Of a stretch of 64,000 nt of DNA, positions 1 to 7,547 are shown one piece after another. The stretch is from 66-474 sp050737995 (GTDB lineage Bacteria; Pseudomonadota; Gammaproteobacteria; Xanthomonadales; Rhodanobacteraceae). Position 1 is the first letter of the stretch, and each line of letters begins with the position of its first letter. The DNA is taken from NCBI GenBank assembly GCA_050737995.1, contig JBOHYR010000127.1, forward strand, positions 1 through 64,000. The letters are read 5' to 3'. The position numbers were made by a program, and so were the translations under genes. Under the pieces are notes generated by a model. The model worked only from the letters and a program-made list of their open reading frames with translations. It had not been told where the DNA came from and did not search any database.

Positions 1-199
1 CAGCGATCCCACATCAACGACTGCTGTGTCTCTGAGTAATAGATCCGCTTCCGGTAATGCATCTGCAACACTCCTGCTGCCATGGCAGCTTCCAGTGTGT
101 TGCATCCACCAGTTGAATCCGCCGTCGACAGTAGCCAAGTTCTGAATTCCGCTTCTCGCATACCCGCGGGCGCTGCAGGTTTCGCCTGCGCCCACTCGA

Positions 200-976
200 C
201 TACCTTCCACCGCCGCGACTCTTTGCCAGCCGCGCCATCCGCTCGGCATCTGCGAGCACACCATGCAAGATCCTGAGTTCCCGCGCGTCGGGCAGCGCGC
301 GGTGAAACAGCCGGCGCAGGCGTTGTTCGATGGTCGTGGCCGATCGACCCTTGTGGAAATCGATGGCATCCAGCGTCGCGAACAGGTGCTCGAAGAATCG
401 CTCCATCTGATCGGCGGCCGCTGGCGTGTCCTGAGCCACAGCCGGCACCGGAACCTTGCCAAGCAAAGCCACGCGCAATTCCCACGCCATGACCTGTACG
501 GCTTGTGCGAGGTTGAGCGAAGAGAACTCCTCGACGCTTGGAATCCGCACCATCGCATGGCATATCGACAACTCTTCATTGTCGAGACCGGAACGCTCGT
601 TGCCGAACAACAACGCCACTTCCGTCCCTCGCTGGACCAGCGGCGCGATTTCCGCCACAGCAGCGCGCGGATCGAGCTCGGGCAGGTTGACGCCGCGGCG
701 GCGCGCCGAAAGGCCATATACGCGGGTGCAGTCGGCGACCGCCGCCGTCACGCTATCCGTGACACCCATGTGCGCAAGCACGTCATCGGCGCCGGCTGCC
801 ATCGCCGTCACCTGCGGATCGGGATAACGCTGCGGCGCCACGAGGGTCATTCGCCAGAAACCCATCGTGCGGATCGCGCGTGCGGCCGCGCCGATGTTGC
901 CGGGGTGCGAGGTGCGCGAAAGCACGAAGCGTATCGATTGCGGCGCAGGCGGAACGGTGGCGGTGGACTGGTTCAT
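200..976 (-). CDS. trmJ: tRNA (cytidine/uridine-2'-O-)-methyltransferase TrmJ
   Basis: SPOUT-class RNA methyltransferase of 258 residues that 2'-O-methylates position 32 in the tRNA anticodon loop using SAM. The N-terminal stretch RFVLSRTSHPGNIGAAARA and the motifs LFGNERSGL and SSLNLAQAVQ are the hallmarks of the TrmH/TrmJ knot that binds SAM and forms the dimer. The C-terminal 80 residues (ending DAERMARLAKSRGGGR) are the TrmJ extension. The ATG giving MNQSTATV is chosen because homology begins a few residues later; the frame stays open upstream but overlaps the suhB leader and start. It is divergent from suhB with about 96 bp between them, an arrangement common in gammaproteobacteria. Confidence 0.95.
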   Translation of the reverse strand: MNQSTATVPPAPQSIRFVLSRTSHPGNIGAAARAIRTMGFWRMTLVAPQRYPDPQVTAMAAGADDVLAHMGVTDSVTAAVADCTRVYGLSARRRGVNLPELDPRAAVAEIAPLVQRGTEVALLFGNERSGLDNEELSICHAMVRIPSVEEFSSLNLAQAVQVMAWELRVALLGKVPVPAVAQDTPAAADQMERFFEHLFATLDAIDFHKGRSATTIEQRLRRLFHRALPDARELRILHGVLADAERMARLAKSRGGGR

Positions 977-1022
977 CGCGAAAGGGTAACGCCCGCACGG
1001 CTGCGCTGCTAAACTCCGAGCT

Positions 1023-1050
1023 GCGCCGCCCCCTGCGGCGCGTTCTTTTT
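1023..1050 (+). terminator. Terminator-like hairpin in the suhB leader
   Basis: A GC-rich stem (GCGCCGC / GCGGCGC, 7 bp, loop of 5) is followed by GTTCTTTTT. It reads in the suhB direction and ends 22 nt before the suhB ATG, so it lies in the 5' leader rather than at a gene end. This fits an attenuator or a terminator for incoming transcription. Seen directly; function inferred. Confidence 0.5.
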
Positions 1051-1072
1051 CAAGTTTCTGGAACCCCTCGCC

Positions 1073-1879
1073 ATGGCCCGACCCGCCGTCACAGTCGCGA
1101 TCCGTGCCGCGCGCGCCGCGGGTAGCGTGATCCTGCGATACATGAACCGTCTCGACAGCGTGACCGTGATCGAGAAACACCACCTCGATTTCGTTTCGGA
1201 GATCGATCGCCAGGCCGAGGCCGAGATCGTGCGCGAGCTACGCCGCGCATACCCGGACCACGCCATCCTCGGCGAGGAAACCGGCACCTCCGGCAAGGCC
1301 GGCGCCCGCTTCACCTGGGCTGTCGATCCGCTCGATGGCACTCACAATTACCTTCGCGGAATTCCGCACTTCGCAGTCTCGATCGCACAGCTCGATCGCG
1401 GCGAACCGATCCACGCGGTGATCCTCGATCCGCTGCGCAACGAGATTTATACCGCCAGCAAAGGCGATGGCGCGTTCCTCAACGACCGACGCATCCGCAC
1501 CAGCAAGCGCGAAACCCTCGACGGCGCCATGCTCGCGACGGGTTTCCCCTACCGCGAGCGCCGGCACCTCGACGCCCAGCTCGGCATGACCCGAGAACTG
1601 CTGAAGCGAGCCGAGGACATCCGCCGCACCGGCTCGGCGGCCCTGGACCTCGCATGGACTGCGAACGGACGCCTGGACGGCTATTTCGAAACCGGCCTGA
1701 AGATATGGGACATGGCAGCAGGCTGTCTGCTGGTGCGCGAAGCCAGTGGTCGTTATTGCGACCTGACGGGCCGGGACGGCCTGCCCGAATCGGGCAACCT
1801 GATCGCCGCCAACCACATGGTGGCGGGTCAAATCGTGGAAGCGATCGCGCCGGTACTTACCTCCGAACTGAGGCGCTGA
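1073..1879 (+). CDS. suhB: Inositol-1-monophosphatase family protein SuhB
   Basis: A 268-residue member of the Mg-dependent inositol monophosphatase family. Metal-binding motifs are in order: GEET at residues 67-70, DPLDGT at 85-90, and the WDMAAG signature near residue 218. In E. coli SuhB is also a Nus-complex factor in rRNA antitermination, so the role may be more than phosphatase. It is divergent from trmJ and converges on the transglycosylase gene with only 3 nt between stop codons. A terminator-like hairpin sits in its leader, which may bear on autoregulation. Confidence 0.95.
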   Translation: MARPAVTVAIRAARAAGSVILRYMNRLDSVTVIEKHHLDFVSEIDRQAEAEIVRELRRAYPDHAILGEETGTSGKAGARFTWAVDPLDGTHNYLRGIPHFAVSIAQLDRGEPIHAVILDPLRNEIYTASKGDGAFLNDRRIRTSKRETLDGAMLATGFPYRERRHLDAQLGMTRELLKRAEDIRRTGSAALDLAWTANGRLDGYFETGLKIWDMAAGCLLVREASGRYCDLTGRDGLPESGNLIAANHMVAGQIVEAIAPVLTSELRR

Positions 1880-1882
1880 GCC

Positions 1883-3088
1883 TCACTCGACGCCAGCCGC
1901 GACGAACGTCGACCCCGTTCCGGCCAACGCCTTGCGATAACGCTGGTAGAGCAGCGCCACCCGCTTCACGTACACCTGCGTTTCGGCGTACGGCGGTACG
2001 CCACCATACTTCGATACCGCGCCCTCGCCGGCGTTGTAGGCTGCGGCGGCGAGCTTCACGTCGCCGTGGTAATCGTGCAGCAACATCGCAAGATAGCGCG
2101 CGCCGCCGCTGATGTTCTCGGCGGGATCGAAGGCATCGCCCACGCCCAGTTCGAACGCTGTGCCCGGCATCAATTGCATCAATCCCTGCGCGCCCTTGTA
2201 CGAGAGTGCGCGCGAGTTGAACCCCGATTCGGCGTGGATGATCGCACGCAGCAGCGCCGCGTTGACGCCGGTCAGCTTTACCGCTGCGCGGACGTCATCG
2301 CCATACTCCGCCAGATGCAGCGGCACCGTATTCCAGTCGACAGTCGAATGCACATTGCAGGCGTAGCACTCGACGATATAGGTGAACAACTTCTTCGCGT
2401 CACGGCCTTTCGCCAGCGATGCGATGTTGGTGTACAGCAGCGTCCCGTTTTTCTGGACGACGCGGTACACCGCGCCATGTCGCGGCGGCTTGGGCGCGTC
2501 AGCTTCCAGTTTCAACGGAATCGCGGCGGTCGCCGCAGGAGCGGGAAGCGTTGCGCCGGAAACCGGTATCGGGGACGCCGGCGGAGGTGCCGGCGTCGCT
2601 ACGCCGAGCAGGCGCGGCAGCAACCGCCCACCCAGCGAATTCATGATGACGACCGGCAGCGGTTGCCAGATCTGCGGCCGCGTCAACTTTTGTACCCGAA
2701 TGGCATCGTCCTCACCGAGCGGCATGACTTTAAGCACCGCCGGATTGGCCTTGACCGCCTTCGGCGGTTTGCCGGGCAGCACCGTACCGCTCGGCTGGTC
2801 GCGCTTGCGCTGGGAAACCCTGTGTTCGCTCGCAGTCATCGGGTACGCAGAGCGCGTGCTCCAGGCCCCAACCTGCTGACAGTGTCGGTAACCTTCGGTG
2901 TGACTGACAAAAGCCGCTTCGCCGCCGGGACCGACACAGCGATACAAGACGCTTGCTGCCGCCGGACCGGCCCACGCCGACGCCAGCAACAACACGCACA
3001 CGATGCCCACCCGCGCGACGCGGGTCGAGTCCGGTTGGGGCAACGCTCGCCGACCGCCGCGCGCCCCCGGGCGGAATGTGGCGTCCAT
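1883..3088 (-). CDS. Exported lytic transglycosylase (SLT domain) with DUF4124-like N-terminus
   Basis: A 401-residue periplasmic murein lytic transglycosylase. The C-terminal SLT domain contains the catalytic Glu in LLRAIIHAESGFN, then GLMQLMPGTA and AAAYNAGEGAV, the usual order for the MltE/Slt family. A signal peptide (VGIVCVLLLASAWAGPAAA) follows about 25 basic or charged residues. Right after it the stretch VLYRCVGPGGEAAFVS resembles a DUF4124 module, and a second similar stretch (AVYRVVQKNGTLLYTN) precedes the catalytic part; a Pro/Ala-rich linker separates them. The ATG giving MDATFRPG is chosen; a later GTG (VGIVCV) is possible. Confidence 0.88.
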   Translation of the reverse strand: MDATFRPGARGGRRALPQPDSTRVARVGIVCVLLLASAWAGPAAASVLYRCVGPGGEAAFVSHTEGYRHCQQVGAWSTRSAYPMTASEHRVSQRKRDQPSGTVLPGKPPKAVKANPAVLKVMPLGEDDAIRVQKLTRPQIWQPLPVVIMNSLGGRLLPRLLGVATPAPPPASPIPVSGATLPAPAATAAIPLKLEADAPKPPRHGAVYRVVQKNGTLLYTNIASLAKGRDAKKLFTYIVECYACNVHSTVDWNTVPLHLAEYGDDVRAAVKLTGVNAALLRAIIHAESGFNSRALSYKGAQGLMQLMPGTAFELGVGDAFDPAENISGGARYLAMLLHDYHGDVKLAAAAYNAGEGAVSKYGGVPPYAETQVYVKRVALLYQRYRKALAGTGSTFVAAGVE

Positions 3089-3306
3089 GGGGTCGCAGTG
3101 TGCCCCCGCAGGCCCTGAATGCCAAGCGCGGCCTTCACATAACGCGTTACGGCTCACACGACGGGATACAGAACATCGTCCGGTTCCAGTTCGGGATGAT
3201 CCGGCACAACTCGAGGTTGGCCGAGAGGGCGGCAGCCCGGCGGCCTCGGTCATCAAACCCTTCATCGCCATTACAATGATGCGCTCCGTTGCTTCTTCCC
3301 TCCCCC

Positions 3307-4680
3307 ATGGCCGATACCCCGGTTCCCGCCAAAGCCGCTGGAAAACCCGTTTCTGGAAAGCTTTTCATCCAGACCCACGGCTGTCAGATGAACGAGTACG
3401 ACTCCCGCAAGATGGAGGAGATACTCGCGGCCGAGCGCGGAATGGTGCGCACGGACAACGTGGCCGAGGCCGACGTGATCCTTGTGAACACCTGCTCGAT
3501 TCGCGAGAAGGCGCAGGAGAAGGTGTTTTCTCAGCTCGGTCGCTGGAGGGAATTCAAGGCAACGAATCCCGAGGTGCTGATAGGCGTGGGTGGCTGCGTG
3601 GCCTCGCAGGAAGGTGCGGCGATCGTCGAGCGCGCGCCGTACGTGGACTTGGTGTTCGGGCCGCAAACCCTGCACCGCCTTCCGGAATTGATCGACGCAC
3701 GACGCGCGAGCGGCCAACCGCAAGTTGACATTTCCTTTCCGGAAATCGAGAAGTTCGACTGCCTGCCCGAACCGCGCGCGGAAGGCCCCAGCGCGTTCGT
3801 GTCGATCATGGAAGGCTGTTCCAAATATTGTTCATTCTGCGTGGTGCCCTACACCCGCGGCGAGGAAATCAGCCGTCCGTTCGATGACATTCTGGCGGAA
3901 ATCGCGTCGCTCGCCGGGCAGCGTGTCAGGGAAGTGAACCTGCTCGGCCAGAACGTCAACGCCTATCGGGGACCGATGTTCGACGGCGGCACCGCCGACC
4001 TCGCGCTGCTGATCCGCGCGATCGCGGAGATCGACGGGATTGGCCGGATCCGGTTCACCACCTCGCACCCGCTGGAATTTTCCGATTCGCTGGTAGAGGC
4101 CTACCGGGACGTGCCCAAGCTAGCGAACTTTTTGCATCTGCCTGTTCAATCGGGATCCGATCGAATTCTTTCAATGATGAAGCGCGGTTACACGGCACTC
4201 GAATTCAAGTCGAAGATCCGCAAGCTCCGCGCGGTGCGCCCCGACATCTGCATTTCCAGCGATTTCATCGTCGGTTTTCCTGGTGAGACCGGTGCGGATT
4301 TCGAGAAGACCATGCAATTGATCGAGGACGTCGGTTTCGACCAGAGCTTCTCCTTCATTTACTCGCGCCGTCCTGGCACGCCGTCCTCGAACCTGCACGA
4401 CGAAACGCCCGATACGGTCAAGCACGCGCGTCTGACACGCCTGCAGGAAACGATCAACGCTCACGCCGCGAAGATCAGCGAAGCGATGGTCGGCAGCGTG
4501 CGGAGCATCCTTGTCACCGGTCCGTCGAAGAAGGATCCGAACGAATTGACCGGCAAGACGGAAAACATGCGGCAGGTCAATTTCGCCGGCGATAGGCGCC
4601 TGATCGGGCAATTCGTGGACGTGACGATTACCGTGGCGCTGACCAATTCGCTGCGCGCGCGCGTCGCCGAAGCTGCATGA
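3307..4680 (+). CDS. miaB: tRNA-2-methylthio-N6-dimethylallyladenosine synthase MiaB
   Basis: Radical-SAM methylthiotransferase of 457 residues that adds the 2-methylthio group to i6A37 of tRNA. The three N-terminal cysteines for the auxiliary 4Fe-4S cluster (C26 in THGCQMN, C63 in VNTCS, C97 in GGCVA) and the radical-SAM CxxxCxxC (C171, C175, C178) are all present. A C-terminal TRAM domain follows. The ATG giving MADTPVPA is preferred over an in-frame upstream codon. The stop overlaps the ybeZ start by 4 nt (ATGA), so it heads the miaB-ybeZ-ybeY-corC operon. Confidence 0.97.
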   Translation: MADTPVPAKAAGKPVSGKLFIQTHGCQMNEYDSRKMEEILAAERGMVRTDNVAEADVILVNTCSIREKAQEKVFSQLGRWREFKATNPEVLIGVGGCVASQEGAAIVERAPYVDLVFGPQTLHRLPELIDARRASGQPQVDISFPEIEKFDCLPEPRAEGPSAFVSIMEGCSKYCSFCVVPYTRGEEISRPFDDILAEIASLAGQRVREVNLLGQNVNAYRGPMFDGGTADLALLIRAIAEIDGIGRIRFTTSHPLEFSDSLVEAYRDVPKLANFLHLPVQSGSDRILSMMKRGYTALEFKSKIRKLRAVRPDICISSDFIVGFPGETGADFEKTMQLIEDVGFDQSFSFIYSRRPGTPSSNLHDETPDTVKHARLTRLQETINAHAAKISEAMVGSVRSILVTGPSKKDPNELTGKTENMRQVNFAGDRRLIGQFVDVTITVALTNSLRARVAEAA

Positions 4681-5720
4681 CCGACTCGCCGGTCCAGCAC
4701 GATTTCACCCTCGAACCCGACGACACCCAGCGCCTCGCCAACCTGTGCGGGCCGTTCGATGAACACCTGCGGCAGATCGAGATGCGGCTCGGGGTCGAGA
4801 TCAACAACCGCGGCAACGTGTTCCGGCTGATCGGCGAAGACGCCGCCGTGAAATCCGGGGAACGCGTGCTGCGCACACTGTATGCGGCGACCGAACACGA
4901 AACCTTGAACGGCCGTGCGCTCAACCTGCGACTGTCCGAGGCCGGTGTCGACGCGCTTGCAGAAAAGCTGGCCGAAGGCGCGCAGGAAGTCGTGATCAAG
5001 GTGAAACGTGGCGCCATCCGCGGGCGTGGCCCGAACCAGGTGCGCTACCTGCACGCGATCGCAACCCACGACCTCAATTTCGGTATCGGTCCCGCCGGTA
5101 CCGGCAAAACCTGGCTTGCGGTCGCGAGCGCGGTCGAGGCGCTGGAAACCGGCCGCGTGCAGCGGCTGATTCTGGTGCGGCCCGCGGTCGAGGCCGGCGA
5201 GAAGCTCGGATTTCTGCCGGGCGATCTGGCGCAAAAGGTCGATCCGTACCTGCGCCCGCTGTACGACGCGTTGTACGAAATGCTGGGGTTCGACCGGGTC
5301 GCGCGCCTGATCGAACGCAGCGTGATCGAGATCGCGCCGCTCGCCTACATGCGCGGGCGCACGCTCAACGATTCGTTCGTGATACTCGACGAGGCACAGA
5401 ACACCACGGTCGAGCAGATGAAAATGTTCCTGACCCGCATCGGTTTCGGCACCACAACCGTGGTGACCGGCGACGTGACCCAGGTGGATCTGCCGCGCAG
5501 CACGCGCTCGGGCCTGCGCAACGTGATCGAAGTGCTGCGCGACGTGGAAGGCATCAGCTTTACCTTCTTCACGGCGCGCGATGTGGTGCGCCATCCGCTG
5601 GTGGCCAAGATCGTGCGGGCGTACGAAAAAGTGGAGGAAGAAGCCGAGGATGGGAATGGGAGATCCCGCGCGCGGGGCGCTGGATACGATACGCGCGAGA
5701 AAAGCGGCGACGCATACTGA
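4677..5720 (+). CDS. ybeZ: PhoH-like ATPase YbeZ
   Basis: A 347-residue PhoH-family P-loop protein. Walker A is GPAGTGKT at residues 138-145 and the Walker B-like VILDEAQNTT lies near 235. The N-terminal third looks like the KH-type extension of YbeZ. In other bacteria YbeZ binds YbeY and is thought to work with it in rRNA processing and ribosome quality control. It overlaps miaB by 4 nt and lies just upstream of ybeY. The last 25 residues are charged and low in complexity. Confidence 0.95.
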   Translation: MTDSPVQHDFTLEPDDTQRLANLCGPFDEHLRQIEMRLGVEINNRGNVFRLIGEDAAVKSGERVLRTLYAATEHETLNGRALNLRLSEAGVDALAEKLAEGAQEVVIKVKRGAIRGRGPNQVRYLHAIATHDLNFGIGPAGTGKTWLAVASAVEALETGRVQRLILVRPAVEAGEKLGFLPGDLAQKVDPYLRPLYDALYEMLGFDRVARLIERSVIEIAPLAYMRGRTLNDSFVILDEAQNTTVEQMKMFLTRIGFGTTTVVTGDVTQVDLPRSTRSGLRNVIEVLRDVEGISFTFFTARDVVRHPLVAKIVRAYEKVEEEAEDGNGRSRARGAGYDTREKSGDAY

Positions 5721-5810
5721 GTACTCACATCGGGATCCGATTCCAGTTACATGTCCAGAATTCGCCAAATCTCAGGTTTTTCAAATCCGGAATCCCGGGT
5801 TCCCAATCCC

Positions 5811-6263
5811 GTGGTTCACGTGGGATACGCCATCGCGCGTCGCGGCATCCCGGCGGTGGCCAGCTTTCGGCACTGTGTGGCCGCCGCGCTCGTCACAGCA
5901 AGTCATCACAAAGCCGCCGAGTTGTCGATCCGCATTGTCGACGCGCGTGAGATCCGGTCGTTGAACCATCGCTACCGTGGCAAGGATTACGCCACCAACG
6001 TACTGTCCTTCCCGGCGGAGCTGCCTCGCGGCATCCCATCGCTGCTGCTCGGCGACCTGGTGATCTGCGCGCCGGTCGTTACCCGCGAAGCGCGCGAGCA
6101 ACACAAGGTGCCACGCGACCACTATGCACACCTGACCGTGCACGGCGTATTGCACCTTCTCGGCTATGACCATCAGAACGACAGGGATGCCGCACGGATG
6201 GAGACGCTGGAGACGCGCATCCTGGCCACGCTCGGAATCGCCGATCCATACCGGAATTCCTAG
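5811..6263 (+). CDS. ybeY: Endoribonuclease YbeY
   Basis: A zinc-dependent endoribonuclease for 16S rRNA 3'-end maturation and ribosome quality control. The zinc motif HGVLHLLGYDH is intact, as is YRGKDYATNVLSFP. The open frame begins at an ATG at 5751, but the first 20 codons are derived from a repeat-like stretch of GGAATCCCGGGTTCCC type and do not look like the family. The GTG at 5811 gives 150 residues, close to the E. coli length, and lines up with the family N-terminus, so I use it. Neither candidate has a clear ribosome-binding site. Confidence 0.9.
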   Translation: MVHVGYAIARRGIPAVASFRHCVAAALVTASHHKAAELSIRIVDAREIRSLNHRYRGKDYATNVLSFPAELPRGIPSLLLGDLVICAPVVTREAREQHKVPRDHYAHLTVHGVLHLLGYDHQNDRDAARMETLETRILATLGIADPYRNS

Positions 6264-6340
6264 GAGTGCGGCTGCGATCGCGAGCAGGCCTGCCCCCAAC
6301 ATCCTTGATGGATTTCCGTTAAACTTTACGACCCGCCCCT

Positions 6341-6360
6341 AAGGGGACGTGTTTCCCCTT
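6341..6360 (+). promoter_or_regulatory. Inverted repeat abutting the corC start codon
   Basis: The arms AAGGGGA and TCCCCTT (7 bp, loop of 6) pair perfectly and end at the base before the ATG. The left arm is also the best Shine-Dalgarno candidate for corC. The preceding CCCCT (6336-6340) could pair with the same purines instead, so two exclusive hairpins are possible. Seen directly; any regulatory meaning is inference. Confidence 0.4.
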
Positions 6361-7206
6361 ATGTCCGCAGAACCCCCCAGTACTACCGGCCCCGCCCACC
6401 GTTCGTTGTGGGACCGTCTGGGCCACCTGCTCTCCGGCGAACCCCGCAACCCCGAGGAACTGCTCGAGGAGTTGCGTGACGCGCAGACCAACGGCCTGCT
6501 GACCGGCGAAACCTACGCCATGATCGAAGGCGCGATCCGCGTCACCGAGATGGTGGTCGGCGACGTGATGGTGCCGCGGGCGCAAATGGTCATGATCGAC
6601 ATCGATGACGACTTGTCGAAAATCCTCGACACGGTCATCGAATCGGGGCACTCGCGTTTTCCGGTGCATGGCGAGGACAAGGACGAGATCCTCGGCATCC
6701 TGCTCGCCAAGGACCTGCTGCGACACGATCAGGTCGGTGCGCTCGACGTGCGTGCGCTGCTGCGCCATGCAGTGATGATCCCCGAGTCCATGCGCCTCAA
6801 CGTGTTGCTGGCCGAATTTCGCCGCTCGCGCAACCACATGGCGGTGGTGGTGGACGAGTACGGTGGCGTGGCGGGGCTCGTTACCATCGAGGACGTGTTG
6901 GAGGAAATCGTCGGCGAAATCGATGACGAGCACGACGATGCGGCGCCCCCGAAACTGATCCTGGCGCAACCCGACGGCAGCGTCCTGGTCGATGCATTGA
7001 CCCCGATCGAGGATTTCAACGAACACTTCCAGACCAGGTTTTCCGACGAGGAATACGACACCATCGGCGGCCTCGTCACTGCCGAAATCGGCCACCTGCC
7101 CGATCCCGGTGAAACGGCGGCGCTGGGCGAATACGCATTCGACGTCACCCGGGCCGACGACCGGCGGGTGCTGCAATTCCGTGTGCGCAAGCAAGAAGCG
7201 GCTTAG
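6361..7206 (+). CDS. corC: CorC/HlyC-type protein with CBS domains
   Basis: A 281-residue soluble protein made of two CBS domains (about residues 65-185: VGDVMVPRAQMVMID, then FRRSRNHMAVVVDEYGGVAGLVTIEDVLEEIVGEI) and a C-terminal CorC_HlyC domain. The family is linked to Mg/Co efflux and to membrane integrity. It is the fourth gene of the miaB-ybeZ-ybeY-corC group. A GTG at 6349 would add four residues; I choose the ATG because the purine-rich AAGGGGA is then about 13 nt away. In many relatives the next gene is lnt, which is not seen here. Confidence 0.93.
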   Translation: MSAEPPSTTGPAHRSLWDRLGHLLSGEPRNPEELLEELRDAQTNGLLTGETYAMIEGAIRVTEMVVGDVMVPRAQMVMIDIDDDLSKILDTVIESGHSRFPVHGEDKDEILGILLAKDLLRHDQVGALDVRALLRHAVMIPESMRLNVLLAEFRRSRNHMAVVVDEYGGVAGLVTIEDVLEEIVGEIDDEHDDAAPPKLILAQPDGSVLVDALTPIEDFNEHFQTRFSDEEYDTIGGLVTAEIGHLPDPGETAALGEYAFDVTRADDRRVLQFRVRKQEAA

Positions 7207-7547
7207 AAAGTCGGACCCCGGATTCGGGACAGCCTCCATCAGCCTTTTCATCATTCCGGACGTCGCGCAGCGGCGATCCGGAATCCACGTCAAGGTACGA
7301 GACACACGGGTCAAGCCGAACAGGCTCGCACCGTCCTTGACGCTCGACCTTCAGGCCACTGCCGGCGTCAGCGTTTGCAATCCTGCAAACGCAGTCGGGT
7401 CATGACAGCAAACAGCGTGGGCTGGTCCGGAATGACGAGGTCAAAGTTATTCCTTCTGCACACAAATCACGCCATCATGCGCCATTGCCGTGCCGCGTAG
7501 ACCCACCATTGCTGCCGAAAACATCACATCAGTCGATTACACATATA
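7207..7547. other. 341-bp intergenic region, corC to the DUF4105 gene
   Basis: No coding frame here has convincing protein character. The region contains a REP-like inverted repeat (ATTCCGGA at 7253-7260 and TCCGGAAT at 7277-7284). I see no clear Rho-independent terminator. The promoter of the following gene should lie in the last 100 bp, but I cannot name -35 and -10 boxes with confidence. Confidence 0.5.
7253..7284. repeat. REP-like inverted repeat (ATTCCGGA type)
   Basis: Perfect 8-bp arms ATTCCGGA and TCCGGAAT flank a 16-nt GC-rich centre. The sequence belongs to the same CATTCCGG...CCGGAAT class as the larger paired element near 52.1 kb and weaker remnants near 5.8, 25.4 and 31.8 kb. 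Confidence 0.6.

Noticed and set aside
168..194. Possible hairpin GGGCGC...GCGCCC downstream of trmJ
   Set aside because: The stem is interrupted, there is no T-run on the trmJ strand, and the first 199 bases otherwise show nothing I can support.
4461..5768. A 435-codon open frame on the minus strand opposite miaB and ybeZ
   Set aside because: It is antisense to two well-supported genes, has no recognisable domain and is rich in His, Arg and Gln as expected for a GC-rich shadow frame.
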